Numbered from the stretch's first letter, positions 18,747 to 27,833 are shown. The stretch: 63,662 bases of DNA from an uncultured Lentisphaeraceae bacterium (GCA_949289005.1 CASEMQ010000022.1:1-63662), one strand, 5' to 3'. Notes: generated by a model not told the origin, from the sequence alone. A program made the numbers and translations.

Positions 18747-19483
18747 GTGAGGTTTACGCCGATCCCGATGGCATCCTTCCCGTGGACAAGCCCGCGGGGA
18801 TGCCCTCGCACGTCATCGTCACCACCCTGCGGCGCAAATTCGGCTTCGCCAAGGTCGGCCACGGCGGCACGCTTGACCCCGATGCCACCGGCCTTCTGCT
18901 CATCCTCCTGGGCAAGGGCACGAAGATTTCCGACCGCGTGATGGGCGGCGACAAGACCTATCGCGGCACCATCCGTTTCGGCGTCGCCACCACCACCCAA
19001 GACCGCCTGGGCGAGGTCCTTGCCGAGCGCCCCACCGCCGACCTCACCCGCGAGGCCGTCGAGGCCGCCATCGCGAAAGACTTCCTGGGTGACCTCTTCC
19101 AAAAGCCGCCCATGTACTCCGCCGTCAAGATTGCCGGCCAGCCGCTCTACAAGCTGGCCGTGCGCGGCGAGGAATGTGCGCGGGAAGAGCGCTTCATCCA
19201 CATCTACGCCTTTGACGTCACCGACTTCCGCCCCGCCGTGGAAAAGGCCGAGGCGGACTTCACGGTGCGCTGCTCCAAAGGTACCTACGTCCGCACGCTC
19301 GCGCACGATTTGGGGCAGACGCTCGGGTGCGGCGCACACCTCTGCGCACTCCGCCGCGTCGCCGCCGGGCCCGTGGACATCGCGCGTGCCACGCCCTTCG
19401 CCGACCTGTTGGAGATGAGCCGCCCCGAGATCGAGCGGCGCGTCATCCCCTGCTCCGCCTATCTCGCCGGCAACCTTCGCTGA
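18743..19483 (+). CDS. truB: tRNA pseudouridine(55) synthase
   Basis: 246 aa from a GTG at 18743 that overlaps the rbfA stop. TruB makes the conserved pseudouridine-55 in the T-loop of tRNAs. Motif I (DKPAGMPSHVIV), motif II GHGGTLDPDATG with the catalytic Asp, KTYRGTIRFG, and KGTYVRTLAHDLG are all present. The size fits the short form without a separate PUA domain. Confidence 0.95.
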   Translation: MSEVYADPDGILPVDKPAGMPSHVIVTTLRRKFGFAKVGHGGTLDPDATGLLLILLGKGTKISDRVMGGDKTYRGTIRFGVATTTQDRLGEVLAERPTADLTREAVEAAIAKDFLGDLFQKPPMYSAVKIAGQPLYKLAVRGEECAREERFIHIYAFDVTDFRPAVEKAEADFTVRCSKGTYVRTLAHDLGQTLGCGAHLCALRRVAAGPVDIARATPFADLLEMSRPEIERRVIPCSAYLAGNLR

Positions 19484-19501
19484 TTGCCGCGCCACGCCGA
19501 C

Positions 19502-20413
19502 ATGAGCGCCGCCCCCGCCGCCGACGACCCCCTGTTCGCCCTTCCCCCGGACGCCGTCTTGGCCGTGGGTGCCTTCGATGGCCTTCACTTGGGCCACCAA
19601 ACCCTCATCGCCGACACGTTGGCCTTGGCCCGCGCCGAGAGCCGCCCCCCCGCCATTCTCACCTTCACCGGCTCCCCCCGCGCCCTGCTCGACCCCCTGC
19701 ACGCGCCGGGCGCGCTCTTCGACCGCCGCGCCGCGCAGGCGCATCTCCACGACCTCGCGCCCGACGCCACGCTCATCTTCCAACCCTTCACCCCCGCCTT
19801 CGCGGCCATCCCCGCCGAGGTCTTCGCTCGGCGGCTTCGGGGCGCGACCGTCTTCTGCGGCGAGGATTGGCGCTTCGGCGCGCGCGCCGAGGGCACGCCC
19901 GAACGTCTGCGCGCCTGGGGGCACGACGTCCGCGTCGTCCCCTACGCCCAATGGCGCGGCGCGCGCATCTCCTCCACGCGCATCCGCGCCGACCTGGCGG
20001 AAGGCCGCCCGGATGCCGCGGCCGCCATGTTGGGCCGCCCGTGGGCCTTCACGGGGCGCGTCGTGCGCGGGCGCGGCCTGGCGGGCCCCACCTTTGGCGT
20101 GCCCACCCTCAATGTTCCTTACGTCGGGCGCGACGGCGAGCGCATGGCGCCGCTGGCGCACGGCGTCTACCGGGCTGTCGCGCAAATCGGGCGCGACCGT
20201 TGGCCGGCATTGCTGAACTTCGGCGTCGCGCCCAGCGTCAAGGGCTTGGCCGCGCCGCTCTTCGAGGCGCACCTCATCGGTGCCTCGGGCGATTTCTACG
20301 GCGCGGAAGTGACGCTGCGCCTGGCCGATGCGCGGCTCCGCCCCGAGCGCAAGTTCCCCTCTCTCGACGCGCTCCGCGCGCAAATCCAGGCCGATTTGGC
20401 GGCGTGCCGCTAA
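19502..20413 (+). CDS. ribF: Bifunctional riboflavin kinase/FAD synthetase
   Basis: 303 aa from the ATG at 19502; a TTG at 19484, directly after the truB stop, is an alternative. The N-terminal FMN adenylyltransferase domain has the nucleotidyltransferase GAFDGLHLGHQ, GEDWRFGARAEG and RISSTRIR. The C-terminal riboflavin kinase domain has GRVVRGRGLAGPTFGVPTLNV and PALLNFGVAPSV with FEAHL. It converts riboflavin to FMN and FAD. Its stop overlaps the stop of the convergent glycosyltransferase gene by 4 bp, leaving no room for a terminator. Confidence 0.95.
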   Translation: MSAAPAADDPLFALPPDAVLAVGAFDGLHLGHQTLIADTLALARAESRPPAILTFTGSPRALLDPLHAPGALFDRRAAQAHLHDLAPDATLIFQPFTPAFAAIPAEVFARRLRGATVFCGEDWRFGARAEGTPERLRAWGHDVRVVPYAQWRGARISSTRIRADLAEGRPDAAAAMLGRPWAFTGRVVRGRGLAGPTFGVPTLNVPYVGRDGERMAPLAHGVYRAVAQIGRDRWPALLNFGVAPSVKGLAAPLFEAHLIGASGDFYGAEVTLRLADARLRPERKFPSLDALRAQIQADLAACR

Positions 20414-21945
20414 CGCGCGGGCTTTCGGCGAAAACGCCAAGGCAAAAGCGCGCGGGCCAGACGCCGCAGAAGGCGGATGCGCAGGGGCGGCATCCCGCCG
20501 ATGGCAAGCGTGCAGGTGCCCCCGGCGAAGAGGGTGTCGGCGTACTTTCGGTTGAGCGCGTCGCGCGTGGCGAGGAAGCGCGCCGTCGTGGCGTCGCCGA
20601 GGCTCCAGTGGTGCGCGCGCAAGGGAAGGATACGGACGCGATGGCCCGTCGCGCGGATGAATTGGAAGCAGAGATCCTCCGCATAGAGATCCCACGCGCA
20701 GACCGGGTCGAAGCGTAGCCCAAAGGTGCGGAAGCATTCGGCGTGGACGAAGAAGCCGCAGCAGTCGAAGTTCTCGGCGGTGTCGCCCAGCAGGTCGCCA
20801 TAGGGGAGCGGCGGACGGTTGAGATGCGGGCGGCCGCCATCGCGGTCGGAGTCCGAAATCCTCCCGAAGGGAAGGATGAGGAAGCCCGCGACCATGCGCG
20901 TGCCGATGAGGCCATGCGGGAAGAGACGGTTGCGGCGGGCGAGCAGGGGGCGCGGGTCCTCGCGCACCTCGAAGTCCTCGTGCGCAAAGAGGATCCACCC
21001 CGTGTCGGGCGGCATCGCGTCGAGGAAGGCATTGTAGCGCACGGGAATGGGGGCGTTGTCGCGGGTGTTGTCGCAAACCACGAAACGCGCACCTTTGAGG
21101 AAGGGATTGTCGCGCACGCACCGGCGGTAACAGGCCGCGTCGCGCACCACGCTCACCACCGTCAGCGGCGACTGGGGCGCGAAGAGCGCGGCGAAGGTGG
21201 AGGCGCGGTGGAAGCCCATCGGGTTGGCGTCGGGCTCGGGCGGCAGGAGCCCATCCAGACAATCCTCGGCGAAGCCGCGCGCCACGGCTGAGGACGGGAA
21301 GCGCAGGAAGGGGCGAAGCCGCGCAAAAAACCGATCCTCGGGCGGCGGCGTGCGCCCCGGCCACAGCCGCCACAGCGCCGCAGCCAAGCGGCAGGCGCGG
21401 CGGCTACGCAGCGAGAAACCGCCGTTGAGCACCGTCAGCCCCAACGCATCGGCCACGCGCGCCCGCCAACCGGGATGGACGCTCGGCGCGCCCACGAAAT
21501 CCCACCGCAGGAAGGCGTCGAGTTCGTCGCGCATGGGCCAGCCATCCTCCTGCACAATCAGCACGTGGGGTGTGCGAAAGCGCCGATGGAGGCGCGCGAT
21601 GCAATCCTGGCTCATCGAGGCGACGTCCCCCGGCCGCAGGCGCGGCTCAATCTGGACGTCGAGCGCGTGCGCGCGGGCAAAAGGTTCCGGCACCGTCCCC
21701 GCGCGATGCGTCACGACCACTGTCGGCAACGCCCCCAACACATCCCACGTCTGCCGCAACGCGAACTCAAAGGGTGCGAACGGCTGCCCCTCGCCGGGGA
21801 AACAATACATCAAAAGCGTGACGCCCGGGTGGCGGCACGGCGGCACGGCACGCGCCCGCAGGCGCGGCAGGTTCGCCCGCGCGAAAGCCTCCATCTCAGC
21901 GCGCAATACCGCCCGCGGCAAGGGCTTGGGCGAAAATCGCCTCAC
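20410..21945 (-). CDS. Two-domain glycosyltransferase (DUF5672-like plus GT2-like)
   Basis: 511 aa from a GTG at 21945 that overlaps the prmC stop (GTGA). The N-terminal half (about 40-240) resembles DUF5672 sugar transferases: HVLIVQEDGWPMRDELDAFL, WDFVGAPSVHPGW and NGGFSLRSRR. The C-terminal half (about 260-500) resembles a nucleotide-diphospho-sugar transferase: TVVSVVRDAACYRRCV, VVCDNTRDN, GWILFAHEDFEV with an acidic metal-site-like motif, and FDPVCAWDLYAEDLCFQ. Such halves are usually separate proteins. A role in surface glycan or glycoprotein assembly is inferred. No signal peptide or membrane helix, and the C-terminus is basic. Confidence 0.75.
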   Translation of the reverse strand: MRRFSPKPLPRAVLRAEMEAFARANLPRLRARAVPPCRHPGVTLLMYCFPGEGQPFAPFEFALRQTWDVLGALPTVVVTHRAGTVPEPFARAHALDVQIEPRLRPGDVASMSQDCIARLHRRFRTPHVLIVQEDGWPMRDELDAFLRWDFVGAPSVHPGWRARVADALGLTVLNGGFSLRSRRACRLAAALWRLWPGRTPPPEDRFFARLRPFLRFPSSAVARGFAEDCLDGLLPPEPDANPMGFHRASTFAALFAPQSPLTVVSVVRDAACYRRCVRDNPFLKGARFVVCDNTRDNAPIPVRYNAFLDAMPPDTGWILFAHEDFEVREDPRPLLARRNRLFPHGLIGTRMVAGFLILPFGRISDSDRDGGRPHLNRPPLPYGDLLGDTAENFDCCGFFVHAECFRTFGLRFDPVCAWDLYAEDLCFQFIRATGHRVRILPLRAHHWSLGDATTARFLATRDALNRKYADTLFAGGTCTLAIGGMPPLRIRLLRRLARALLPWRFRRKPAR

Positions 21946-22859
21946 GGCAGGCGCCCCTCGGCGTAGCGGTCGTGCCCCGCCAAATCGGGCGCAACGGCGA
22001 CCTCGGCGAAACCTGCGCGCTCCATCAGCCGCCGCACGGAGAGACCTTGATCCTCGCCAATCTCAAAGAAGAGCCACCCGCCCGGCCGCAACGCCTGCGT
22101 GGCGTCGAGCACGATTTGCGCGATGACGCCCAACCCGTCCGGCCCGCCGTCAAGCGCCAGCCGCGGCTCGTGCGCGCGTATCAACGGCGGCAAGGCGTCC
22201 ACCTCGGCGCTGGCGATGTAAGGCGGGTTGGAGACGATGAAGTCGCACGATCCCGGCGGCAACCCCGCCGCGCCTGTTCCCTCCACACAATCCACGCGGT
22301 CGCCGAGACGATTGTCCGCCACGTTCGCGCGCGCCAACGCCAACGCCTCCGGCGAGACATCCACCGCCGCCAGGCGCAACGGGCGCCCTTGGCGCCGCGC
22401 CTCCGCCGCCAGCGCGATGGCGATGGCGCCCGTGCCCGTGCCGATGTCGGCCGCCTGGCGCGCGCCCCCCCAGACCGGATGCGCCAGGATGCGTTCCACC
22501 AACCCCTCCGTCTCCGGGCGCGGGATCAACGCCGCCGGCGACACGCGCAACTCCACGGAAAAGAAAGGCCACCGCCCCAGCACATACTGCACCGGCTCGC
22601 CGCGCCCCACGCGCCCGAACCACCCCCGCAACGCCTCCACTTGCGCCGCGCCCGGCGTCTCGCCCGCCCGCAACGCAAGCCCCGCCCGCCCCCGCAGGCC
22701 CATCGCCTCGGAGACGAGCGTCTCGGCCACCGTGCGGGCCTCGTCCGCCGGCCATCCCTTGCGCGCCAGCCAGTCGGCGCCACGCGCCAACAGTTGCCCA
22801 AAGGTGGGCGGCGCGCCGCCCGCCCGGTCAGAAGGGCATGTCGGCATCGCTGATTTCAT
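21942..22859 (-). CDS. prmC: Peptide chain release factor N5-glutamine methyltransferase
   Basis: 305 aa. SAM-dependent enzyme that methylates the GGQ glutamine of RF1 and RF2. An N-terminal helical domain carries PVQYVLGRWPFF, then PRPETEGLVERIL, the SAM site ADIGTGTGAIAIALA and the catalytic FIVSNPPYIAS. The start is uncertain: ATGs at 22859 and 22847 both lie inside the end of the DUF3127 gene. Its stop is coupled to the glycosyltransferase start. Confidence 0.93.
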   Translation of the reverse strand: MKSAMPTCPSDRAGGAPPTFGQLLARGADWLARKGWPADEARTVAETLVSEAMGLRGRAGLALRAGETPGAAQVEALRGWFGRVGRGEPVQYVLGRWPFFSVELRVSPAALIPRPETEGLVERILAHPVWGGARQAADIGTGTGAIAIALAAEARRQGRPLRLAAVDVSPEALALARANVADNRLGDRVDCVEGTGAAGLPPGSCDFIVSNPPYIASAEVDALPPLIRAHEPRLALDGGPDGLGVIAQIVLDATQALRPGGWLFFEIGEDQGLSVRRLMERAGFAEVAVAPDLAGHDRYAEGRLP

Positions 22860-23187
22860 CCACCGCGAAGTCGTCCGCCGCCTCCGGCAAAGGCTCCGCC
22901 GTGGAACCGTCCGGCTCCAGCCGCTCCAGCTTGAACGCCTGCAGGTCGGTGTAATAGCGCCCTTGATAGAGGTTGCCGCGCAGCGAGAAGGTCACGCGCA
23001 CGCGGTCGCCCGGCTTCACGGTGTCCAACAGCCCGCAGTTGTTCTTGACCATCGCCAGCTTGATGTCCTGCGGGTAACGGTCGTCATCCTCCGTCACCAC
23101 AAACTCCCGCTTGCAGAAACCGCTCGGGAAGGTCTTGGTCTCCATCACTTCCTTGATGGTGCCGTCCAGCTCATACGCTTTGCTCAT
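22828..23187 (-). CDS. DUF3127 domain protein
   Basis: 119 aa from the ATG at 23187, which follows GAGG; a TTG at 23196 is less likely. The core AYELDGTIKEVMETKTFPSG, KREFVVTEDDDRYPQDIKLA and GDRVRVTFSLRGNLYQGRYYTDLQAFKLE matches DUF3127, an OB-fold-like family often thought to bind single-stranded nucleic acid. The acidic tail ending in DADMPF resembles the acidic C-terminal tip of SSB proteins (DxxxPF), which recruits partners. It overlaps prmC. Confidence 0.85.
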   Translation of the reverse strand: MSKAYELDGTIKEVMETKTFPSGFCKREFVVTEDDDRYPQDIKLAMVKNNCGLLDTVKPGDRVRVTFSLRGNLYQGRYYTDLQAFKLERLEPDGSTAEPLPEAADDFAVDEISDADMPF

Positions 23188-23221
23188 CGTGCGCAATCCT
23201 CAAAAAAACCAAATATGCGTT

Positions 23222-23227
23222 ATTGTA
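23222..23227 (-). promoter_or_regulatory. -10 for the DUF3127-prmC-glycosyltransferase operon
   Basis: Minus strand TTGTGCTACAAT gives an extended -10 (TGC before TACAAT), 34 nt before the ATG at 23187. No -35 is obvious. Confidence 0.45.
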
Positions 23228-23266
23228 GCACAACGCCGCAAGCGGTTTTCGTGTCGTCGGGCGGCA

Positions 23267-23827
23267 TCAGCCGAGGGTTCGGATGACGCGGGCGGGGTTG
23301 CCGGCGGCAACGACGTTTGGGGGGAGGTCCTTGGTGACGACACTGCCGGCGCCGACGACGGTGTTGCGGCCGATGGTGACGCCGGGGAGGACGGTGACGT
23401 GGCCGCCGAGCCAGACGTTGTCCTCGATGACGATGGGCTCGGCGCGTTCGTTGTCGGTAAGGCGCTCGATGGGGTCGATGGGGTGGATGGCGGTGTAGAA
23501 GTGGCAACCGGGGCCGACAAGCACGTGCTCGCCCAGGGTGATGGGGGCGCAATCGAGCATGACGCAGCCATAGTTGAGGAAGGTGCGGGGGCCGAGGGTG
23601 ATGTTGCGCCCGTAATCGCAATGGAAGGGTTGCTCCACGCAGACGTTCTCGGCGACGGCGCCGAGGAGGTCGCGCAGGAGTTTGCCGCGCCGTTTGTCGT
23701 CCACGGGGCGCAGGTTGTTGTAGTCGGCGCAGATGGTCTGCGCGCGCAAGCGCTCGGGGGCGAGGTTGGCGGGCTGATACCATTGCCCGGAGATCATCTT
23801 TTCGTAGGTTTCGGTGTCCATATGCAT
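23267..23827 (-). CDS. Maltose/galactoside O-acetyltransferase-like hexapeptide transferase
   Basis: 186 aa. The N-terminal Mac domain (TETYEKMISGQWYQPANLAPERLRAQTICADYN) and the left-handed beta-helix with isoleucine-rich hexapeptides (ITLGPRTFLNYGCVMLDCAPITLG, VIEDNVWLGGHVTVLPGVTIG) are those of Maa/LacA enzymes, which acetylate sugars with acetyl-CoA. The catalytic His is in YTAIHPIDPIER. It lies 19 nt downstream of the GH3 beta-glucosidase gene, so both probably handle the same released sugar. Ribosome binding site weak. Specificity unknown. Confidence 0.88.
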   Translation of the reverse strand: MHMDTETYEKMISGQWYQPANLAPERLRAQTICADYNNLRPVDDKRRGKLLRDLLGAVAENVCVEQPFHCDYGRNITLGPRTFLNYGCVMLDCAPITLGEHVLVGPGCHFYTAIHPIDPIERLTDNERAEPIVIEDNVWLGGHVTVLPGVTIGRNTVVGAGSVVTKDLPPNVVAAGNPARVIRTLG

Positions 23828-23846
23828 CTGGGAGAGGTGGCGTGGG

Positions 23847-26405
23847 TCAGTCGGCGCGGAGGGGATTGAGGTTCTCGCGGGGCTTGGCCTTGGGGTCGAC
23901 GGCGACGACTTGGGCGACCTTGCCGTCGCGGATCAGCACGCGGTGGCGGATGTGTTGGGAGGAGACGCCGAGGCGAATCTCGAAGGGCGTGTCGGGCAAC
24001 ACCCAGGTTTGGTCGTCAAGGGCGATCTCGAGGTCGTCTTTCGTGACGTCGAAAATGAGCTCGCGGGTTTCGCCTGGCTTGAGGTGGACGCGGCGGAAGC
24101 CGCGGAGCATTTGGTCGAACCAGCTCACGCGCGGGGTTTGCGCGTAGGCGACGTAGAGTTGGACCACCTCGTCGCCGGCGCGTTTGCCGGTGTTGGTGAC
24201 GGGGACGCGAACACGCCAGCCGGCGGGCACGCGGGCGCTCTCGGTGCCGCCGAAAAGGCCGGCCCAGAAGCCTTGCGCGGGGACTTCGCGCGTCTCGAGG
24301 ATGGGCTCGGCGGTGGGGGTGCCGAGGGCAAAGGTGGTGTAGCTGAGGCCGTAGCCGAAGGGCCAGAGGGCGCCGTAATAGTGCGTGCGGCCGCGGGTGT
24401 TGGGCTCTTCGTTGGAGCGGGGCTTGGCGGGGAAGTTATAGGGGATTTGCCCGGCGCTGCGCAGCCAGGTGCCGTTGGTCTTGCCGCCGGGATTGTAGGC
24501 GCCGAAGAGGGCTTCGGCGATGGCCGTGCCGCCGTGGCCGCCGGGGAAGCCGCCCGAGAGGATGGCGGGCACGCATTTCGCGGCGAAGTTCACGGCGGGC
24601 GGCCGGCCGTGCAACAACACAAGCACCACCGGCGTGCCGGTGTCGTAAACGGCGCGCAACAGGTCTTCCTGGCGACCGGGGAGATTGAGGCTGTTGCGCG
24701 TGCGGCTCTCGCCGGAGGTGCGCCCCGTGTCGCCCAGCACCACGATGGCGACGTCGCTCTCGCGCGCGGCCTTGACGGCGGCGTCGATGCCGGCCTTTTC
24801 CTTGTCGCTGAGGGGTTCGGGGATGAGTTCGGTGTCCGGCCAGCCGGGGTTGACCACGTCGCAGCCCTTGGCGTAATCGACCGCGACGCCCGTGCCTTCC
24901 AGTTGCTTCTTGATGCCCTCGAGCACCGTCACGCGCTTGAAGCCGCTGGGGCCGTAGTGGACGGGCATCCAGCCGGTGCCGTCGGCATTGGGGCCAATGA
25001 CGGCGACGCGCTTGAGGCGCTTCGCGTCAAGCGGCAACAGGTCGCCCTCGTTCTTGAGGAGGACGAGGCTTTCGCGCGAGGCTTGGAGGGCAACTTTCTG
25101 GAAGGCCTCGTTGCCCACGATGCGGTCGGCGGCCGCGGGGCTCTCGACGTAGGGACGGTCGAAGAGGCCAAGACGGAACTTGACGCGAAGCACGTCGCGC
25201 ACGGCATCGTCGACGTCTTCCTCCGCGAGGGCGCCCTCTTCCATCGCCTCGACGATCCACTTGGCGTGGCGATCGGGCTGGTCGAAGTTGGTCCACACGT
25301 TGAGCCCCGCATGGATGCGGATAGCGTGGGCCTCTTTGTTGTCCTTGGCGATGCGCATGGAGCCCGCGAGGCGCTCCACGGTGCCGCTGTCGGAGACGAC
25401 GTAGCCCTTGAAGCCGAATTCGTCGCGCAGGCGGCGCTTGAGCAGCTCGACGCTGGAGCCCACGGGCACGCCGTTGACGTCGTTGTAGGCGCACATCACG
25501 CCGAGGGGATGCGCCTCGGAAAAGACGCGGCGGAAGGGATAGAGGTGGATGGCCTCAAAGGTCTGCGCCGTGATGTGCGGGTCGGTGCGCGAATCCCAGC
25601 CGCGCGCGCCCTTGTTCTCGCCGTAGCCCACGAAATGCTTGGGGCTGGAGGCCACGCCGGCATCCTGGAGGCCCTGGGCGATGCGTTTGCCGATTTCCGC
25701 CACGAGGAAAGGATCCTCGGCGATGGTGCCCTCCCAGCGTCCCCAGCGTTGGTCGCGCGCCACGTCAAGGATGGGGCCGTAGATATTGGTGTAGCCGACG
25801 GCCTTGGCCTCGGTGCCCATGACGCGGCCGATCTCATAGGCCAACTCAGGGTCCCACGTCATGCCCTGCGAGTGGGGGCTGGGGAAACTCGTGCCGTGGC
25901 GGACGCACGCGCCGCGAATACCCTCGTTGGTCATGTCCGCGGGGATGCCCAAGCGCGTCTGCTCCACGAAGAAACGTTGCAGGTTGTTGATATAGCGCGC
26001 GTTGCGCTCGGGCGTGCGATTGGTCTCGTTCTCGCCGTTGGCGAAGGCGTCGGCGGCCTGGTCCACGTTGGCGATGCCATCCTTCCAGGCGCGCCCCAAC
26101 CACTTCTCAGTGGGGAACTTGTCCTTGCAGGCGCTGGGGTAACCATAAAGCGTCACCAGCTGCATCGCCTTCTCGGCGCGCGTCATCCGCCCGAGCAAAT
26201 CCTCGATGCGCGCGTCCTCCGCCGCCTCGGGGTCCTCGTAGACATCCTTCTCGCCGTTCTTGTTCAGGTCGATCCACCCCTCGTGGTAGATTTCCGGCTT
26301 GGTGGGGAAGGGATAAGGGAAGGGATTGGGATCCGGGAAGCCGGCCCCGAGCGCGGGGCCGGCCAGGCACAACAGGCCCAACGCGGGCAACAAGGCACGT
26401 TTCAT
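23847..26405 (-). CDS. GH3-family beta-glucosidase, exported
   Basis: 852 aa from the ATG at 26405 (GGAG upstream). A signal peptide (MKRALLPALGLLCLAGPALGAG) is followed by an unusual Asp/Lys-rich insert (GWIDLNKNGEKDVYEDPEA). The GH3 TIM barrel holds NIYGPILDVARDQRWGRWEGT, SPKHFVGYG and the nucleophile Asp in GYVVSDSGTVERL. The alpha/beta sandwich has RESLVLLKNEGDLLPL, and a fibronectin III-like C-terminal domain contains VTNTGKRAGDEVVQLYV. It would hydrolyse beta-glucosides or related sugars in the periplasm. Substrate not determinable from sequence. Confidence 0.93.
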   Translation of the reverse strand: MKRALLPALGLLCLAGPALGAGFPDPNPFPYPFPTKPEIYHEGWIDLNKNGEKDVYEDPEAAEDARIEDLLGRMTRAEKAMQLVTLYGYPSACKDKFPTEKWLGRAWKDGIANVDQAADAFANGENETNRTPERNARYINNLQRFFVEQTRLGIPADMTNEGIRGACVRHGTSFPSPHSQGMTWDPELAYEIGRVMGTEAKAVGYTNIYGPILDVARDQRWGRWEGTIAEDPFLVAEIGKRIAQGLQDAGVASSPKHFVGYGENKGARGWDSRTDPHITAQTFEAIHLYPFRRVFSEAHPLGVMCAYNDVNGVPVGSSVELLKRRLRDEFGFKGYVVSDSGTVERLAGSMRIAKDNKEAHAIRIHAGLNVWTNFDQPDRHAKWIVEAMEEGALAEEDVDDAVRDVLRVKFRLGLFDRPYVESPAAADRIVGNEAFQKVALQASRESLVLLKNEGDLLPLDAKRLKRVAVIGPNADGTGWMPVHYGPSGFKRVTVLEGIKKQLEGTGVAVDYAKGCDVVNPGWPDTELIPEPLSDKEKAGIDAAVKAARESDVAIVVLGDTGRTSGESRTRNSLNLPGRQEDLLRAVYDTGTPVVLVLLHGRPPAVNFAAKCVPAILSGGFPGGHGGTAIAEALFGAYNPGGKTNGTWLRSAGQIPYNFPAKPRSNEEPNTRGRTHYYGALWPFGYGLSYTTFALGTPTAEPILETREVPAQGFWAGLFGGTESARVPAGWRVRVPVTNTGKRAGDEVVQLYVAYAQTPRVSWFDQMLRGFRRVHLKPGETRELIFDVTKDDLEIALDDQTWVLPDTPFEIRLGVSSQHIRHRVLIRDGKVAQVVAVDPKAKPRENLNPLRAD

Positions 26406-26448
26406 CGTCAGAAACTCCAAAGTCAAGTCAAGATTCAATCTGTCCGGT

Positions 26449-26454
26449 AAAATA
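26449..26454 (-). promoter_or_regulatory. Promoter -10 of the GH3 gene (extended)
   Basis: Minus strand GGTTGTGGTATTTT is 14 nt identical to the rpoD promoter at 28779-28792. The leader would be about 37 nt. No -35 found. Confidence 0.55.
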
Positions 26455-26528
26455 CCACAACCGTCGGGCGCGCGCGATAGGCGCGGCACGCCAAGGCGGC
26501 GCTTGCGTCCTGCCGTGCGCAGCCTGGG

Positions 26529-27821
26529 TCACAGGCGCGGGGCACGCAGTTTGCCCCGCCGATAAGTGGCCACCGCCCGTCCGCGCAAGGTCTGCCCCGC
26601 CCACGGCGAATTGCGCGACTTGCCGGCGAAGTCCGCGGGATTGACCACCCATTCGGCCTCCGAGTCGATGAAGGCCAGCTCCGCCACCGCGCCGATTTGC
26701 AAGGTGGGCGGGGGCAGGCCGATCAGGCGGTTGGGCGCCGTCACCCACGCGGCCGCCCAGGCCAAGGGCGCCATGCCGCACCGGCGCACCATCACGTCCC
26801 ACGTCACCCCCACCGCCGTCTCCAAGCCGATGATGCCAAAAGGCGCGGCCTGAAAGCCCTTGGCCTTGGTGGCCGGCGCGTGAGGCGCGTGGTCGGTGGC
26901 GAAAACCGTCAGCGTGCCATCGAGCACGCCCCGGCGCAACGCCTCCACGTCCGCGCGCGTGCCGAGCGGCGGGTTCATGCGCCAATTCCCGTCGTTGCCG
27001 GGGATGTCCTCCGCGGCCAAGGCCAGGTGGTGGGGCGTGGCCTCCGCCGTCACCGGCAGCCCCTCCGCCCGCGCGGCCCGCACCAACGCGACGCTCTCGG
27101 CGCACGAGAGGTGCTGCAAATGGAGCGCGCAGCCCGTGTCGCGGCAGGCGGCGATGTCGGCGCGCACGGCCTCCACCTCCGCCTCCGGCGGGAAGAGCGC
27201 CCAACCGCCGGCCCGCGCCGCGGGGCAATCGCGCACGATCCCGCCCCGCTGCAGCTCCGGGAGCACCGCGTGATCCATCACCGGCCGTCCCAACTTCTTG
27301 GCCCGCACCATCACCACATGCATCACCTCGGGGTCGGAAACCATCGCGCCGTCGTCCGAAAAGGCCACCGCGCCCGCCTCCTCCAACGCCTCCAACGGCG
27401 CGCACACCCGCCCCGCGCGCCCCACCGTGGCGCACGCGCTCGGGAAGATGGATACCGCCGTCTGCGCCTGCCGCGCGCGGCGCACCAGCTCCGGCGTGTC
27501 GGTGGGCGGGTTCGTGTTCGGCATGGTCACCACGCGCGTGAAGCCGCCGTTGGCCGCCGCCGCGCTCCCCGTCACCAAATCCTCCGCCTCCGTCGCGCCC
27601 GGGTCGCGAAAATGCACGTGGACATCGCACAGGCCCGGCATCACGATCAGCCCCGGGCGCTCCACCACGACCAAACGCGAGGCGGCGGGCAACCGCGCCG
27701 GCACCGGCGCGATCCGCCCCTCCGCATCGATGAACAACGCCCCCTCCTCATCGCGCCCGCACTCAGGATCCAACAGGCGCGCATGGGGGACAAACACGGC
27801 TTTCGGCGTCTCGGTTTTCAT
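26529..27821 (-). CDS. pyrC: Dihydroorotase
   Basis: 430 aa class I (PyrC/AllB-like) amidohydrolase converting carbamoyl aspartate to dihydroorotate in pyrimidine synthesis. Zinc-site motifs: LCDVHVHFRDPGATEAED, MPNTNPPTD, a His-containing MDHAVL, LHLQHLS, TAEATPHHL and FATDHAPHAPATK with the catalytic Asp. The start at 27821 is set by the -10 TATACT only 6 nt before it. No ribosome binding site exists there, so the mRNA is probably leaderless. No other pyr gene is near. Confidence 0.95.
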   Translation of the reverse strand: MKTETPKAVFVPHARLLDPECGRDEEGALFIDAEGRIAPVPARLPAASRLVVVERPGLIVMPGLCDVHVHFRDPGATEAEDLVTGSAAAANGGFTRVVTMPNTNPPTDTPELVRRARQAQTAVSIFPSACATVGRAGRVCAPLEALEEAGAVAFSDDGAMVSDPEVMHVVMVRAKKLGRPVMDHAVLPELQRGGIVRDCPAARAGGWALFPPEAEVEAVRADIAACRDTGCALHLQHLSCAESVALVRAARAEGLPVTAEATPHHLALAAEDIPGNDGNWRMNPPLGTRADVEALRRGVLDGTLTVFATDHAPHAPATKAKGFQAAPFGIIGLETAVGVTWDVMVRRCGMAPLAWAAAWVTAPNRLIGLPPPTLQIGAVAELAFIDSEAEWVVNPADFAGKSRNSPWAGQTLRGRAVATYRRGKLRAPRL

Positions 27822-27827
27822 GCCGGG

Positions 27828-27833
27828 AGTATA
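27828..27833 (-). promoter_or_regulatory. pyrC promoter -10, leaderless arrangement
   Basis: Minus strand TATACT ends 6 nt before the pyrC ATG, so transcription should start at or next to the A of the start codon. Confidence 0.6.
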
